DNA of 64,000 bases from Aldrovandia affinis (lineage: Eukaryota; Chordata; Actinopteri; Notacanthiformes; Halosauridae). The DNA lies in the NCBI GenBank assembly GCA_029706075.1, contig JAINUG010000053.1, positions 992,001-1,056,000 of the forward strand, in the 5' to 3' direction. Every line of letters starts with the position of its first letter. Position 1 is the stretch's first letter. The notes beneath the pieces are model-generated. The model did not search any database, was not told where the DNA came from, and saw only the letters and a list, made by a program, of their open reading frames with translations. Of the stretch, positions 1 through 11,999 are shown piece by piece. The translations under genes were made by a program, and so were the position numbers.

Positions 1-564
1 TGTAGTGGAAATACAAAAACACTGTTCCTAAGTAATCTGTTTATTCCCTTTGCATAATGGTCTTCGGATTTTCATAACTCAGCAAACCAAAGCAATAACA
101 CAGTGAATATCTACAGGAGAGATGTAAAGACAGAGGGCAGAGTAAAAACCACAATCTCCTACATTAACCAGAACTCACCGTCTTTCTTGCTTCCTCTCCA
201 GGCCAAATTCATAAGATAGCTAGACCCAATGCAACTGTACAAATCAAACTGCAAAACCCAAAGTGACTCAAATCCATACTATTAACAACAATCTCAAGTA
301 ACTTCTAACTTTGTTTTATTGTTTGTTGAATTATATTGACTGTTTTTCCAAGCTTCCAATCAAGGGCATTGCTATAGCTATTGCCTATAGCTTTCAAGAT
401 AACAGTAGCTCACCTGTACAAGGAGGTGAATGTGTATACAACCCCCGTATTCCTCAATATACTTTTGGAAATACTTTGGTAACAATTCAACATAAGGCTA
501 CAACAGCGGTAACACTGTTCATAATGCACAATTAAACACATCAACATGAGTGCATACAATACCC
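1..564. other. No gene seen; unassigned AT-rich sequence
   Basis: I see no recognisable coding segment, RNA gene or named repeat here. The one open frame (311-535) has no family features and no sign of splicing. It is best read as non-coding flank of the Tc1-like remnant that follows. Confidence 0.5.
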
Positions 565-1038
565 TCCACAATTATTCACACCCTTGATAAAGATGAGCAA
601 AGTCGGTAAAACAAACAATACAGGTAATAATAATAATAATAATAATTTATTTAAGTATTCACCCAAAATGTATTTAATTGGACTTTATTGCTTTTGGTTA
701 AAACTAAATACTTGGAAGCAATTTTGTAAAGAAGTAGAAATTGCAGTGTGCAGATGTGCAAAGCTGGTAGAGACTTACCCAAATAAACTCACGGCTGTAA
801 TTGCAGCTAAAGGTTCTTCTACCCAGTATTAAGTCAAGGGGGATGAATACTTATGGAATCAATTGTCTTTTTTACATTTGTAATTAAGAAAAATCTTTAG
901 AATTATTATTTTTTGACATTAGAGTATTTTGTTCTGATCAATTGCAAGAAATCCCAATGAAATCCATTTTGATTCGATGAAGTAAGAAAACAAAATGTGA
1001 AAAATGCCAAAGGGGGTGAACACTTTTTATACCCACTG
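565..1038 (+). mobile_element. Tc1-like transposon remnant, internally deleted
   Basis: The right end reads ...GGGGGTGAACACTTTT then CCCACTG followed by TA, the usual outer end of fish Tc1/mariner elements next to a TA target. About 200 bases inside it is a transposase C-terminus. The left part has a related 'TTATTCACACCCTTGA' string near 570 but no matching outer end, so the left boundary is approximate and most of the transposase is missing. An (AAT)n tract lies at 628-646. Confidence 0.7.
764..832 (+). pseudogene. Tc1-like transposase, C-terminal 22 residues only
   Basis: The final residues of the open frame ending at 832 read ...ETYPNKLTAVIAAKG then SSTQY and stop. Tc1-family transposases commonly end in a motif of this type, a lysine-rich helix followed by AKG-x-STxY, and the same ending occurs in the better preserved element that stops at 47193 in this window. 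The DDE catalytic core and the DNA-binding HTH domains are absent. The 60 residues in frame upstream (from 584) are low complexity with an Asn run encoded by an AAT microsatellite and are not transposase. This piece cannot be functional. Confidence 0.7.
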
Positions 1039-1196
1039 TATATCATAAATGTATAAAATCAAAAACCACAATTATAGTGTAACTAAATATGGGTAGCAGC
1101 CAAAGGGGTGTAAACACCAACATGATACCTTGTTCTGTAGAGTACTCAATGGACTATTATTGATGAAACTGCCAACTCACACCCTATATTGAAATT

Positions 1197-1299
1197 TGTA
1201 GTCAATTGATTTAGAGTGCTCGCTTGTCCTTGCACCTCGAACTAATGCACAGATATCACAATCCAGAGGTATGCATTTCCGACTACAATTGCCCTTTGG
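1197..1299 (+). repeat. Direct repeat flanking L1 fragment, left copy
   Basis: Aligns with 3987-4082. Shared blocks include CGAACTAATGCA/TGAACTAATGCA, ATCACAATCCAGA and TATGCATTTC, then GACTACAATTGCCCTTTG, with about 85% identity by eye. The copies bracket the minus-strand L1 fragment, so they are most simply a very long target-site duplication. They could instead be two copies of an unrelated repeat. Confidence 0.65.
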
Positions 1300-1655
1300 G
1301 TTTTTTTGTGAACTCGTTTTTTATTTAGATTTTTTCATACATGGACAGGACAATATATAGCCCGGATAATACATGAAAACACAAACACACCCAGCACAAT
1401 CACATTCACAGATAAACTAGACAATCATACAATCCCCCACCACCAACCCACCCCACACAAGGACCAAAAAACGACAAAAAAAGAAAAAATAAATATTTTA
1501 AAAAACACTCAGGACACCTAACGCAGCAGACTGCTGAGCACATCTGGCACCAGAGCCCAGCAGCCCACACTCCTCTGCTTTGCACCATGCAGAGAGGGCC
1601 ATGGAGAGTTCCATACCCACTGCCTATACAATCGGGAATGCGGGGGGCTTCCAGC

Positions 1656-2690
1656 TCACTGCCACCAACTTCTTTGCTGCCGTAAGGCCAGCAAGTAAGG
1701 TTCTTTACTGTGACTATTGTAGGTGTATAAATGTGAAAAGGTATTTAGAATCAACACAGATGGTAATGATGGTATAGTTATTGATATTAGGAATGAGAGT
1801 TTAGATGCAACCATTTTCCAGAAAGCTGTCACATCAGGGCATTCCCAAATCATATGAAAGAAATGTGCCAGTTGTACCTTGGGAACAATGTACAGTTAGG
1901 GTTAGCGATTTTCATATGACAAAGTCTCTGTGGTGTTAGATATACTCAGTGTACAAAGTTATGATGCATCTGTTGATGATCTGGATTCCTAGAGGCTAAT
2001 AAGATATTTGACCAGACAGTGTCCCACTCAAAAACTGTAGCCAAGTCTGTCAGGTCTTTCCTCCACAAAGTATCTAATTTAAGGGGTTTGTATGATTTTT
2101 TGAGAATGTATTGATACATTGTGGGGACCAGACCCATCTTTCCCTATTTTTTATGTATTACTTAATGAAGAGCGTGCATTTCAAGTTTTGCATGCCATGG
2201 CACACCATATTTTTTCATCGCTGCCCTCAGTTGCAAATAAATAAAAAAATATGATTTGGGCAAGTTAAACTGTGCTTGTAGATCTTGGAAAGAGCGAAGC
2301 CCATCAGCCCCATAGTCATCTCCATGTACATGAATCCCATTATCACTCCAATGAGGAAAACCTTTCGGGCGGCCGGCTAATGATGAAGATAAAGATTCCA
2401 CTTGGCAGAAATTTGACATAAGTTTTCAGCGGTCCTCTAAACCATATCTAATTTGGATATTATAGGGCCATAGCAAAGCTTGCTTTGTTTGATTGAGGTC
2501 TTAGAGAGTAACAGATCTTGTAACTGTATTGGATATACTGCATTTTCTTCTATAGTTCGCCAAGGTACAGCAGTGGCCTCATCAAACCAAGTAACAACAG
2601 GCCTCAATATAACTGCCCAAAAATAATATTCAAAGTTAGGAAGGGAAATTCTGCCATTACTCCTTTCTCTGTGCATTGCTGTGCATTTGA
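1656..2690 (-). pseudogene. L1 ORF2 C-terminal region, several broken frames
   Basis: Downstream of the RT core on the minus strand are three partial frames. One at 2437-2676 begins near RISLPNFEYYFWAVILRPVV, resembling the post-RT segment LPDFRFYYWAANLRVIQFWL in the better copy near 10370. A second is at 2162-2419 (LQAQFNLPKSYFFIYLQLR), and a third at 1656-1853 (MIWECPDVTAFWKMV) resembles the region after the CCHC-like motif at the ORF2 C-terminus. Stops and frame changes separate them. They fix the orientation and show that the fragment runs close to the LINE 3' end. Confidence 0.7.
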
Positions 2691-2905
2691 GACAGGGCTA
2701 CTTATCTTGCCAAACAAATTTAGAAATTGCTACGTGTAATTTCTTCCAGTAGAATGTTGGAGGTGGGAGTGGCAGCATTGTGCTCACAAAGTGTACACGG
2801 AGGAAGCACATTCATCTTGGTTATTGACATATGAGCTTGAGAGTTGGGCAAATTTGACAATTTGTTCAAATCAAGTAGAATTGTGTTAAGGTCAGCTTCA
2901 AAATT

Positions 2906-3779
2906 TTAACTGTAGTATTTACTGTGGAAAAGTTCAATACCTAAATATTTGAAATGTTCAACCACTAGTACAATTGATGGTAACTCAACAGCTCTCATAG
3001 AGTCATTCAGGAGTAAGAGGGCGGATTTAGGCCAGTTTGTTTTAAAGCCTGATGCGCCAGCAAAGTGTTCAAAAGCAACAGACTGCGGGGCATCCTCTAC
3101 AAACAGTAGGATATCATCCGCGTAAAGAGAAATGTGATGTTGAATGTTACTAATAGAAATTGGCATACCATCTGCTGATTGTCGTATCGTTTTAGATAGT
3201 GCTTCAAGGGAAAGTGCAAACAAGAGTGGGCTCAAGGGGCAGCCTTGTCTAGAACCTTTTAACATTTGTAATAAGTGAGAGCAGGTTTTACCAGTCATCA
3301 CCATTGCTGATGAGTAGACATATAGCACCTTCATCATATTAATAAATGTCTTCCTCCTAAATCATATAACCTCCAGTGCAGACCAGAGATAAGGCAATTC
3401 TAGGTGATCAAAAGCCTTCATGGCATCCAACAATAGCACAGCAGCAGGTGATGTCTATGGCACCACTGACTATATGCAACAGCCTCCTGACATTATCCGA
3501 GGCAATTCAAGTTTTAATAAACCTGGCTGATCACAGTGTACCAGTTTATCCATCAAGTTGTTCAGATGGTGAGATAATACGTTGGCATAATTTGGCAATT
3601 TTTGCATCTGTATTCAGCAATGAGAGGGGTCTGTAGTTAGTGCACTCAGTAGGGTCCTTATCCTTCTTTAACATAAGGGAAATTAAAGCAATATTGACAT
3701 GCTTTGAGAAAGAACCTATAGAGTATTGAATTATATCAAGAAGCAAGGGACCCCGCAAATCCCAAAATGTCAAATACAA
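2906..3779 (-). pseudogene. L1 ORF2 reverse transcriptase core, broken
   Basis: This minus-strand relic carries reverse transcriptase blocks in order. KKDKDPTECTNYRPLSLLN, which is the finger motif before RT block 2, lies in the frame 3546-3779. GSRQGCPLSPLLFALSLEAL and YADDILLFVED lie in the frame 2906-3337. The YADD metal-binding aspartates are still present. The L1 clade is indicated by the SRQGCPLSPLLF motif and the wording around YADD. The two pieces are in different frames, and the segment between them (3338-3545), which should hold the AFD block, has no clean frame. It is therefore dead, though originally an RNA-templated DNA polymerase used for target-primed reverse transcription. Confidence 0.8.
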
Positions 3780-3986
3780 TCCAGGAAGAATCCCATCTAA
3801 TCCTGGTGATTTGCCTTTTCACATATCTTCCACTGCCTCTGAGTTCATCAAGTATAATGGAAGCACTTAATGTCAGTGATTGGTCTGTCTAGAGCCGTGG
3901 GATTTAGATGTCCCATAAGAAATTATTGCACAGATTTATCATGAGTAATCGTACTGCCTTATAGCTCAGAGTAAAAGGAGAAAAAA

Positions 3987-4082
3987 ATGTAGGTAATTTA
4001 AGTTGCGCGCTTGTTTAGCCTTGAACTAATGCATAGTCATCACAATCCAGAAGTATGCATTTCTGACTACAATTGCCCTTTG
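3987..4082 (+). repeat. Direct repeat flanking L1 fragment, right copy
   Basis: Partner of 1197-1299 and in the same orientation. The match ends at CCCTTTG on both sides. Beyond it the two flanks differ, as expected if an insertion separated a duplicated target. Confidence 0.65.
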
Positions 4083-5868
4083 TTGAGTTCCAATGACAAC
4101 ATCAACTTAGACACAATTCCTTGTGAAACATCAGGTGAAGCTCACTGAAGCTCCTGCCAAACATGTCCCACAATCACTCCTACAGGTAAGCGTGAACTCC
4201 TCCATACACACACTAAACCTGTGTCCTTCAAAGCGCAGTGTAAGATATTCAGCACAATAGGCACTAGACACTTTCTCACACACCCTTTGTAATGTCCCTA
4301 GTGTACTCCCCCCCCCCACACCCATCTGGACTCCGCCCCTCACAATTACTACAGGGAAGGCTAGACCTGTTGGGCCCAGACCGCACTCACACAAGCTAGA
4401 CTACATTAATTCATAAAAAAAGGAGAACTAAGTGGAGCTCCACCCCCACCCAGTCGAGCTGCACCACCGACTCAACGCTGCCCCAGCTCTCGTCCCTTTC
4501 TGGCCCAGCTTTGTTAGTGTAGTAGCTTTGTCAGTGCAAAACACACGCACGCAGCGAAGCACCTGCACTCTCCTGGGCCAGAACGCACACACACAACACT
4601 TCTCTTTGTGCTGTTTCATGTGGTTCATTCAACACACATGACACCTCTGCCACATGCTGACATACATTCAGGTTCAGTGCACACATTGCTCTTCATTAAG
4701 ATGGATTGATGATTATGTTATTGGTGAAATGTTCCACGATGTAAAACGCATCGTCTTACTGTGTTATATAAATATAACGTCATGCAGTGGTTTTATGCAC
4801 CAAGGGGAACTGATTCACCATACTCATATTCTAGCTGTACATTCACTTCAGGAATGAAATCTGTATCCTCCCATGAAAAAATGTGTACAGAATTAAAAAC
4901 CGGTTCAGCCTATGGGTTCTGTAGAAATACTGCCTTAACATATGGTCTCCAAGACCAATTTCAGTTCACTACAATGTGATTATTTTATGCTTTTATTTAT
5001 TATGCCAACCCCTTGAGCTGAATACATCTCGCTGGGGGGTGGACTGGATTGTAGTGATGCACATCCCAGCTGCATGATCTTACTCTGCTATTGTAGTACT
5101 AAACCTAATGATAATATTAACAGTCAGTCTTTTGTGTAGTGCAAACTGCAATACATTCTACAGATGTACCTGTAATCTAGCTGGACACATTGTGTTATAC
5201 ACTATAAAATGATTGTGCATTTCAATTATCATCTGTCAGAAAAGTTAGCTTGCGAATTTAACTTGCTATCTAGCTACAAATTATGAGTAGCCTATTCATT
5301 AGCGTATTTCTTCTGTATTGAATGATCATAGAAAACCATCAATATAACCATAGGTGGAAGGTGAAACAACTCAGGGTAAAGTTAAAAAGTCTAGGAGAGG
5401 GGAGGTGTGTCCCCCTCCAAACGTTACAGATTTTCTTATTTTGAAAACACATTTAAAATCTATTTCCTGCCACCTAGGGCTATAAATTCTATACAAAAGA
5501 TCTTGAAGTTACATGTCATGCTACCTACTGTACAACGTTCACACCCCATACAAAACAACACTCGAGACAATTTGTGAATTATTTAGATACAATCACATAC
5601 CAGTACTCACTTTGTTATGTCATGTCATATGTCAGTGTGGGCGAGTTTGCGAGTTGATTGAGAGGGTGCTCGGATGTTGATTTAGAAGTCCTTCTGTACC
5701 TTCGGGGTCACATTTTAGCACTGCAGTGAAAACACTGTTGCAATCCAACAAAATCTCTGAAAGACTGCTTAATGAAGGAAATATAAATAACTTCACTCGC
5801 ACTGCCGAACCCCACTAGTTGAAGTAAGTTAAGTCAAGTTGTAAAGTTTTGTGCCTGTGCTAATCAGT
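4083..5868. other. Unassigned non-coding sequence
   Basis: No recognisable protein motif, RNA gene or named repeat. It holds a C-run at 4311-4319 and scattered short open frames without family features. The right edge is the target of the L1 insertion. This is one of the longer stretches not assigned to a mobile element. Confidence 0.5.
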
Positions 5869-5882
5869 AAAATAAGAGAATG
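5869..5882 (+). repeat. L1 target-site duplication, 5' copy
   Basis: AAAATAAGAGAATG, identical to 12000-12013 after the poly(A) tail. A 14 bp exact repeat is a normal length for L1 target-primed reverse transcription and defines the element ends. Confidence 0.9.
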
Positions 5883-6052
5883 GGGGGGCGTGGCCGGGAC
5901 GTCGAGGATGTAGGACACGTCTCTCTATTGCTCCTGAGTTGGTGACCAAATTTATATATTTAATCTCGCTAAATCGTGCATGTCTTTGGTGGTCAAGCGT
6001 CTAAAGAGTCCTTTAAACGATTCACACTATACTTGAGGACTTTGAAGTTGAA

Positions 6053-7040
6053 ATGTCATCTAATCGACCGAAAACGGAGTCTGCAAGAGCAGGCCGTAAT
6101 AAGCCTGCGCCCTCTCCTGAATCTGATCCGCTCCCAACATCGGGTGCTACAGCTAGTGCTGACAGCATGACAGTACTGACCGCGGAAATGCTACAATCCA
6201 TGATGGGCTCTCTCAAAACCGATATTTTCAGTAAGATTGACACTTCAGCTACCACTCTCAGATCAGAGATGATACTAGTCAAAGACGAGCTAAAAGATCT
6301 ATCGAGAGGATCCAGAATAAACTCGACGCACATGGAGTCGTTTTATCGAGCTGGAGCGCGGTGCTACAGATCACAGCACTCGGATTACCGAGCTAGAGGC
6401 GAATGTCGGCTCACTAACAACTAGGGTGACATACCTGGACAACAGATGCGAGGACCTGGAAGGTAGAATGCGGAGGAACAACATCCGTCTTCTGGGAATA
6501 CCGGAGGGAGTGGAGGGCCCGCGACCGACAGAATCCGTGAGCCGGGCTGCTTCAGGAGCTGCTCGGCCTGGATGAGAAGCCGCTGCTAGACCGGGCCCAT
6601 CGCACCCTGCGGAGCCGACCCGGGAGGGTGAACCTCCGCGACCATTTGTCATCAGGGTGCATTTCTTTCACGTCCGGAACGACATGCTGAAGAGATCTGG
6701 AGATGCGTCTCCTCTCCTCTACAAGGGTAGAAGAGTCTCGATATTTCCGGACTACACCACGGCTGTGGCCAAGAAGCGAGCTAGCTTTGGAGATGTGAAG
6801 CGCCAGCTTCGCGCCTGTCCGGGCGTGAAGTATGGTCTCATCTACCCTGCGGTTCTGAGACTGACCCTGCCGGACAGCTCCACACACAGGTTTGAAGACC
6901 CGGCTGTTGCGGCCGATTTCATCAAGAACAGGGTGAAAAAAGCTGTTATGCCACCACCGGTCTGTAGCTCAAAATATCAGTTGGCTGGTCTGGTTGGCAG
7001 GCTAGTTAGCGGGCTAGCTGGTAGGCAGATTAGCTGGTGA
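6053..7040 (+). pseudogene. L1 ORF1 protein (RNA chaperone), frameshifted
   Basis: L1 ORF1 protein is a trimeric nucleic-acid chaperone that packages L1 RNA. The start at 6053 opens with a Ser/Pro-rich head (MSSNRPKTESARAG), then a heptad-rich helix (TAEMLQSMMGSLKTDIFSKI). The frame breaks near 6330-6345. The coiled coil goes on in another frame, followed near 6470-6500 by RNNIRLLGIPEG, the entry to the RRM-like domain. The third piece (6657-7040) carries FFHVRNDMLKRSGDASPLLY and VSIFPDYTTAVAKKR, typical of the transposase-22 C-terminal domain, and ends in PDSSTHRFEDPAVAADFIKN. At least two frame changes are needed to read it through, so it is a pseudogene. Confidence 0.85.
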
Positions 7041-7047
7041 AGTTGGT

Positions 7048-7200
7048 CTTGCAGTGCTCATTGTTGACATTTGAACGCAGCTGTTTTTTTTTATTTTCAG
7101 TACATGTTGGAGAGTGAAGCTAGACTTGCAGAGCTCATTGTTGACACTTGAATGTAGTGGGTTTTTATTTTTATTTTCAATACATGTTGATGAGTACATA
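7048..7200 (+). repeat. Two-copy ~77 bp tandem repeat in L1 inter-ORF spacer
   Basis: CTTGCAGTGCTCATTGTTGA at 7048 recurs as CTTGCAGAGCTCATTGTTGA at 7125. Each copy continues through a T-rich tract to TTTTCAGTACATGTTG or TTTTCAATACATGTTG. It lies between ORF1 and ORF2. Whether other L1 copies share it cannot be judged here. Confidence 0.75.
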
Positions 7201-7732
7201 GCAGACTACTCACATTAATGTGATATAATGTGAGAGATATATTTTATTCCACTTACATTACTGCTTACTATTTGTGTCATTCTCATTTCATTTTGTTTTG
7301 ACCTGAGCTGCCTGCACTGCCAGTATTTGGCTGTTTACATGGTTGAGGCTCAGTTTTGCCACTCTATAGATTTTGTACCTCTCTTAACTGAGTTAGTTTT
7401 CCTCGGTCCTAATGTTATTGGAGACCGACTTATGCACATTTGTTTTATTCTAGTTCAATGGTCACAAATCTCAGGTAGCTAAGAGTAAGCTAGCTAAGTT
7501 GGTATGCGTTGCTCTAAAGGTTTTTTGTATTTAGGGGTTTGCTCGCATCTCAGTTGGGGAGATGCTTCGGCAAGAGGGATTTTGTGGGAGGGTTTTTTTC
7601 CTTCTGTATTTGTGTTTTGTTTTCTTGTGTTTTGTCACTTGTTTTTGTTTTTGAATTTGCACTATTGAGGTCAGCCAAAATATTTAGCTTGTATTATGCC
7701 TTGTCCTTAACATGTCCCCTCTCTCTTAAGAC

Positions 7733-10700
7733 ATGACTCAGCCTGACGTAGCTCATCCTGCTGGAGGGAATGGTTTTAATTTTCTCACTTGGAATTGTAG
7801 GGGCATTAACAACCCAGTTAAACGCAGTAAGGTTCTCCACCACCTCCATCAGTTGAAAGCTCACATTATCTTCCTCCAAGAAACTCATCTCAAGGTATCA
7901 CAACACTCATTACTTAGGTGCAGATGGGTGGGTCAGGTGTTCCATTCCTCATTTCAGAGTAGGTCAAGAGGGGTGGCTATCTTACTTCACAAATCGGTAC
8001 CTTTATAAGTTCTAATGTGATAGCTGATCCCAATGGTAGATATGTAATTGTCAGTGGTAGGTTATTCAATATGAAGGTGGTTCTTGTTAATATTTATGGT
8101 CCTAATTGGGACAATGGTGATTTTTTCAAATCGGTTTTCTCCACACTCCCTGATATGTCCTCCCATATGCTGATCATAGGCGGTGACTTTAACTGCTGGT
8201 TGGACCCACATTTGGATCGATCCTCCACTAAATCTACTACTTTATCAACCTCAGCTGGGGTTGTCCGTACCTTTATGTCTGATTTCGCTGTTTCAGACCC
8301 TTGGAGAACATTTAATCCATCTGGGAGGGCATACTCTTTTTTTTCTCTTCGGTACACCACACTTTTACGCGCATAGACTACTTCCTTGTAGATGATAGAC
8401 TTCTCCATTCCATATCTTCGTGCTTATATAATCCAATTGTGGTTTCGGACCATGCCCCTGTCACTATGGGAGTAGTCTTTCAAACAGCTAATAATCAGAG
8501 ACCGCCTTGGCGGCTTAACACTCAATTACTCAGTAACGAAAATTTTATTAACTTTGCTTCGGCCCAAATTGACTTTTTTATGGATACAAATAGAACCCCA
8601 GGTATCTCTGCGTCTACCCTATGGGAAACTTTGAAAGCTTATCTCAGAGGTGAAATTATTTCCTACACCACATATGAGAACAAACTTAAAAAAGATAAAT
8701 TGTCCATGCTAACACGTCGCATTGCCCAATTAGATAATGCATATTCCATTTCACCATCTCCAGATATTTATAAGGAGCGCTTAACTTTGCAAGCAGAATT
8801 TGACACTTTGCTAACAGATCAAGTTAATGAGCTGCTTGTCAAGTCTAGGAGCACCTACTATGAACAGGGAGACAAAGCCAGTAAGCTATTAGCACACAAG
8901 TTGCGTCAAGTTTCATCCTCACATCAAATTCCCAAAATTCATACATCATCCGGAATATCATTAGACCCTAGGGAGATAAATGATGAGTTCAGAAGTTTCT
9001 ACCAGTCTCTATATACTTCTGAAAGTGATGCTGATTTATCAGAATTTGATGACTTCTTCCACTCCCTTGATGTACCTTTAGTCAACCAGGATTTGGTTAA
9101 AGAATTAGAACAACCAATCACTGTTGAAGAATTGTCTAGAGCTGTCAAATCCCTTCAATCTGGGAGAAGCCCAGGGCCTGACGGTTACTTGACAGAGTTT
9201 TTTATAAAAGCTTTTCCCCAAAATAGCCCCTATTCTAATTGATATGTATAATGAAGCATTTGTTAATGGTATTCTTCCACAGACTCTCACTCAAGCGACT
9301 ATCTGTTTGATTCTTAAAAATAATAAAGACCCTCTTGAATGTGCATCATATCGTCCAATTAGTCTGTTAAATGTTGACTATAAAATATTAGCCAAACTTC
9401 TGGCAACACGCCTGGAAACAGTTCTCCCATCAATTATCTCTCCTGATCAAACAGGATTTATTAAAAATAGACATTCATTCTTCAATCTTAGGCGACTATT
9501 TAATATCATGTACAATTCCTCTGACACCAACACCTCTGAGGCCATTATATCCCTGGACGCGCGGAGAAAGCGTTTGACAGGGTGGAGTGGAGGTACCTTT
9601 TCTATACACTAAATAAATTCGGCTTTGGTTCAAAATTCATTACTTGGGTAAGACTTCTGTATGCGTCCCCCAAGCCTCTGTCAGGACTAATAACACTCAG
9701 TCAGGCTGTTTCCCTCTGCAACGGTCAACACGCCAGGTTGCCCTCTAAGCCCTTTATTGTTTGCTCTCACCATAGAACCCCTTGCAATAGCACTTCGTTC
9801 CAACCTCTTATCAAAGGTATAGTTAGATACGGACATGAGCACAAGGTATCTTTATATGCAGATGATTTATTGCTATACACATCTAATCTTTCTGTTTCTG
9901 TTCCTGCTGCCCTTGCTACTATTACATCCTTTGGTCATTTATCAGGGTATAAACTGAATCTCAGTAAAAGCGAATTGATGCCGCTTAATGTGACTGCGAA
10001 AAATTTCCATTACATACCTTGCCATTCAGAGTTGCTCATAGTTGTTTCACTTATCTTGGTGTACAGGTCACGAGTCGATTTGAAAACCTTTTTCGGGCCA
10101 ACTTTTCCTCGCTTTTAACCCGCACTAAGGATGATTTTGAACGCTGGTCAGTGATGCACCTCTCTTTAGTAGCGAGAATTAATTCTGTTAAAATGAACAC
10201 ACTCCCTAAATTTTTATATCTCTTTCAGTGCCTACCGATCTTTCTTCCCAACACATTTTTCAGAAAAATAGACGGCCTAATCCTACCTTTCATATGGGAT
10301 AAGAGGACTCCTAGGATACGAAAACAGCTCTTGCAGAGACCCAAGTCAGACGGAGGTCTGGCGCTACCAGATTTTAGATTTTATTATTGGGCGGCTAATC
10401 TTAGGGTCATTCAGTTCTGGTTGCGAGGTGGAGAGATGTCCCCATCCCCAATTTGGTTAAAGATGGAAGCTGCTTCATCTATACCGGCATCATTGTGTTC
10501 CCTCGCTCATTCCTCCATTACAGGCCCTTATTCCTCTTTCACCAAGAATGTATGTGTCAAAACTACATTGAGGATCTGGAATCAATTTAGATGCCATTTT
10601 GGGTTTCAGACAACCTCTCTTTCTGCTCCGGTGGCCTCGAACCCTGCTTTTGCCCCATCTATGGTTGATAGTGCTTTCTCAATATGGTCTAGTCTTGGTA

Positions 10701-11605
10701 TAAAAAGGTTTAGAGATCTCTACATTGACAATACATTTAGTACGTTTGAGCAACTAGCAGTTAAATTTGGTCTTCCCAGGCATCATTTTTTTAGATTTTT
10801 ACAGATCCGGAGTTACGTCCGCAATTTGGATCCTCGTTTCCCCACCCTTCCTTGTGAAACACAGTTTGACACCTTTCTTACCCCGCTTCCCACTCTGAAA
10901 GGTACCTTGTCAATAATTTATAGACAAATTTGTTCTTTGAGAATTGCCTCACTTAATGACATTAAATCCTCATGGGAGGAGGAACTGGGGGAGGGAATAT
11001 CTGATGGGCTGTGGGAGAGGGCACTCGGAAGGGTACATACCTCTTCGATCTGCGCCCGACATGGTCTCATTCAATGCAAAATCATTCATAGGGCTCATTG
11101 GACCAAAGCGAGACTAGCGAAAATTTACAAAGACATAAATCCTAACTGTGTGAGGTGTAACCAGTCTCCTGCTAATCATGTGCACATGTTTTGGTGTTGC
11201 TCATCTCTTGATGGTTTTTGGAAAGATATTTTTAGCACACTTTCGGAAGTATGTGACACACAGATCAAGCCAGACCCTTTTATTGCGCTATTTGGGGTGC
11301 CCTCGCCCACATTGCAACTGACCAATATTAATAAGGATTTTATCGCCTTCGTTACCCTGTTGGCGAGGCGATTGGTTTTGCTTGGTTGGAAATCCTCTGT
11401 ACCCCCTTCTCATGCTCTTTGGATTAAGTCTGTTTTAAATTGTATAAAGCTGGAAAAAATTTGGCACACACTCAAAGGGTCTCTAAACAAATTCTGTGCA
11501 ATGTGGACCCCCTTCTTTTCTTATGTTAAGCAACTTCATTTCCTGTTATTCCAGAGTGATGTGTGTGTGTATATATATATATACATATTTTCTCCTCTTT
11601 ATTGA
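7733..11605 (+). pseudogene. L1 ORF2 (endonuclease + reverse transcriptase), multiply frameshifted
   Basis: ORF2 nicks target DNA and copies L1 RNA. The APE-type endonuclease comes first: FNFLTWNCRGINNPVKRSK (about 7772), IIFLQETHL (7867), VVLVNIYGPNWDNGDF, IIGGDFNCWLDP (8175), and SDHAPVTMG near 8442, which holds the catalytic Asp-His pair. The RT follows: SGRSPGPDGYLTEFF (9166), NNKDPLECASYRPISLLNV (9320), DQTGFIKNRHS (9445), a damaged AFD block where a frameshift falls at 9565-9590, and YADDLLLY (9857). The C-terminal part runs to a CxxC...H...C knuckle (NCVRCNQSPANHVHMFWC, near 11145). It is spread over six frames (7733, 8017, 8439, 9244, 9582 and 10019 onward), so it is inactive. The last frame of 528 codons is the longest intact piece. 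Confidence 0.9.
11564..11586 (+). repeat. (TG)n(TA)n microsatellite at the L1 ORF2 end
   Basis: TGTGTGTGTATATATATATA tract at the 3' end of the ORF2 frame. The last residues of that frame (VCVYIYIYIF) are encoded by this tract and are unlikely to be ancestral protein. Confidence 0.7.
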
Positions 11606-11974
11606 TGTCCTTGTTGGATGGAGGTGGGGGCGTGGCAAGCTCCGGTGATGTGGGAGGCAGGGTGTATGTGTACATGATGTCTGTGAGGGACTGTGCTGAG
11701 TTGGCTGGCCTGTGGACAAGTGCATTGAAATATGTATACTTGTATTTATTTATTTTATTTTTTTCTTTATTTTAGTTAATTTGTTTTGATTTGATTTGAT
11801 TTCTTTTCTTTTTTTTTTTTTTTTTTTTTTTTTTTCTTTCTTTCTTCTTTGAGGGTGTGTTTTTGTCCCTCATCATGTTCTGGTGTGTTATTGTATTGTC
11901 GGATGTGTTTTGTGTTCATGCTGAACAACTCATGAAGACAATTATTTTGTGAATGTTGATTGTGCAGAAAATCC

Positions 11975-11980
11975 AATAAA
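11975..11980 (+). promoter_or_regulatory. AATAAA polyadenylation signal of the L1
   Basis: AATAAA about 10 bases before the terminal A run (11990-12003, partly shared with the target duplication). Its spacing fits LINE mRNA 3'-end formation. Confidence 0.8.
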
Positions 11981-11999
11981 CAAAGTTATAAAAAAAAAA

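Larger units (their letters stand above)
1300..3986 (-). mobile_element. L1-clade LINE fragment, 5' truncated
   Basis: Minus-strand frames read, from high to low coordinates, the start of an L1 reverse transcriptase, its YADD catalytic block, the thumb and the C-terminal region. A T-rich stretch at 1300-1330, which is A-rich on the element strand, sits next to the left flanking repeat where the poly(A) tail would lie. ORF1, the endonuclease and the 5' UTR are missing. Confidence 0.8.
5883..11999 (+). mobile_element. Near full-length L1-clade LINE (about 6.1 kb)
   Basis: The order is 5' UTR beginning with a G run and GCGTGGCCGGGACG, ORF1 (6053-7040), a ~690 bp inter-ORF spacer, ORF2 (7733-11605), 3' UTR, AATAAA and a poly(A) tail. 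It is flanked by a 14 bp target duplication. The 5' UTR, of about 170 bp, and both ORFs are present, so it inserted essentially complete. Frameshifts in both ORFs show that it is now inactive. It is probably younger than the L1 fragments at 1300-3986 and 58264-60170, because its frames are longer and its duplication is exact. Confidence 0.92.
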
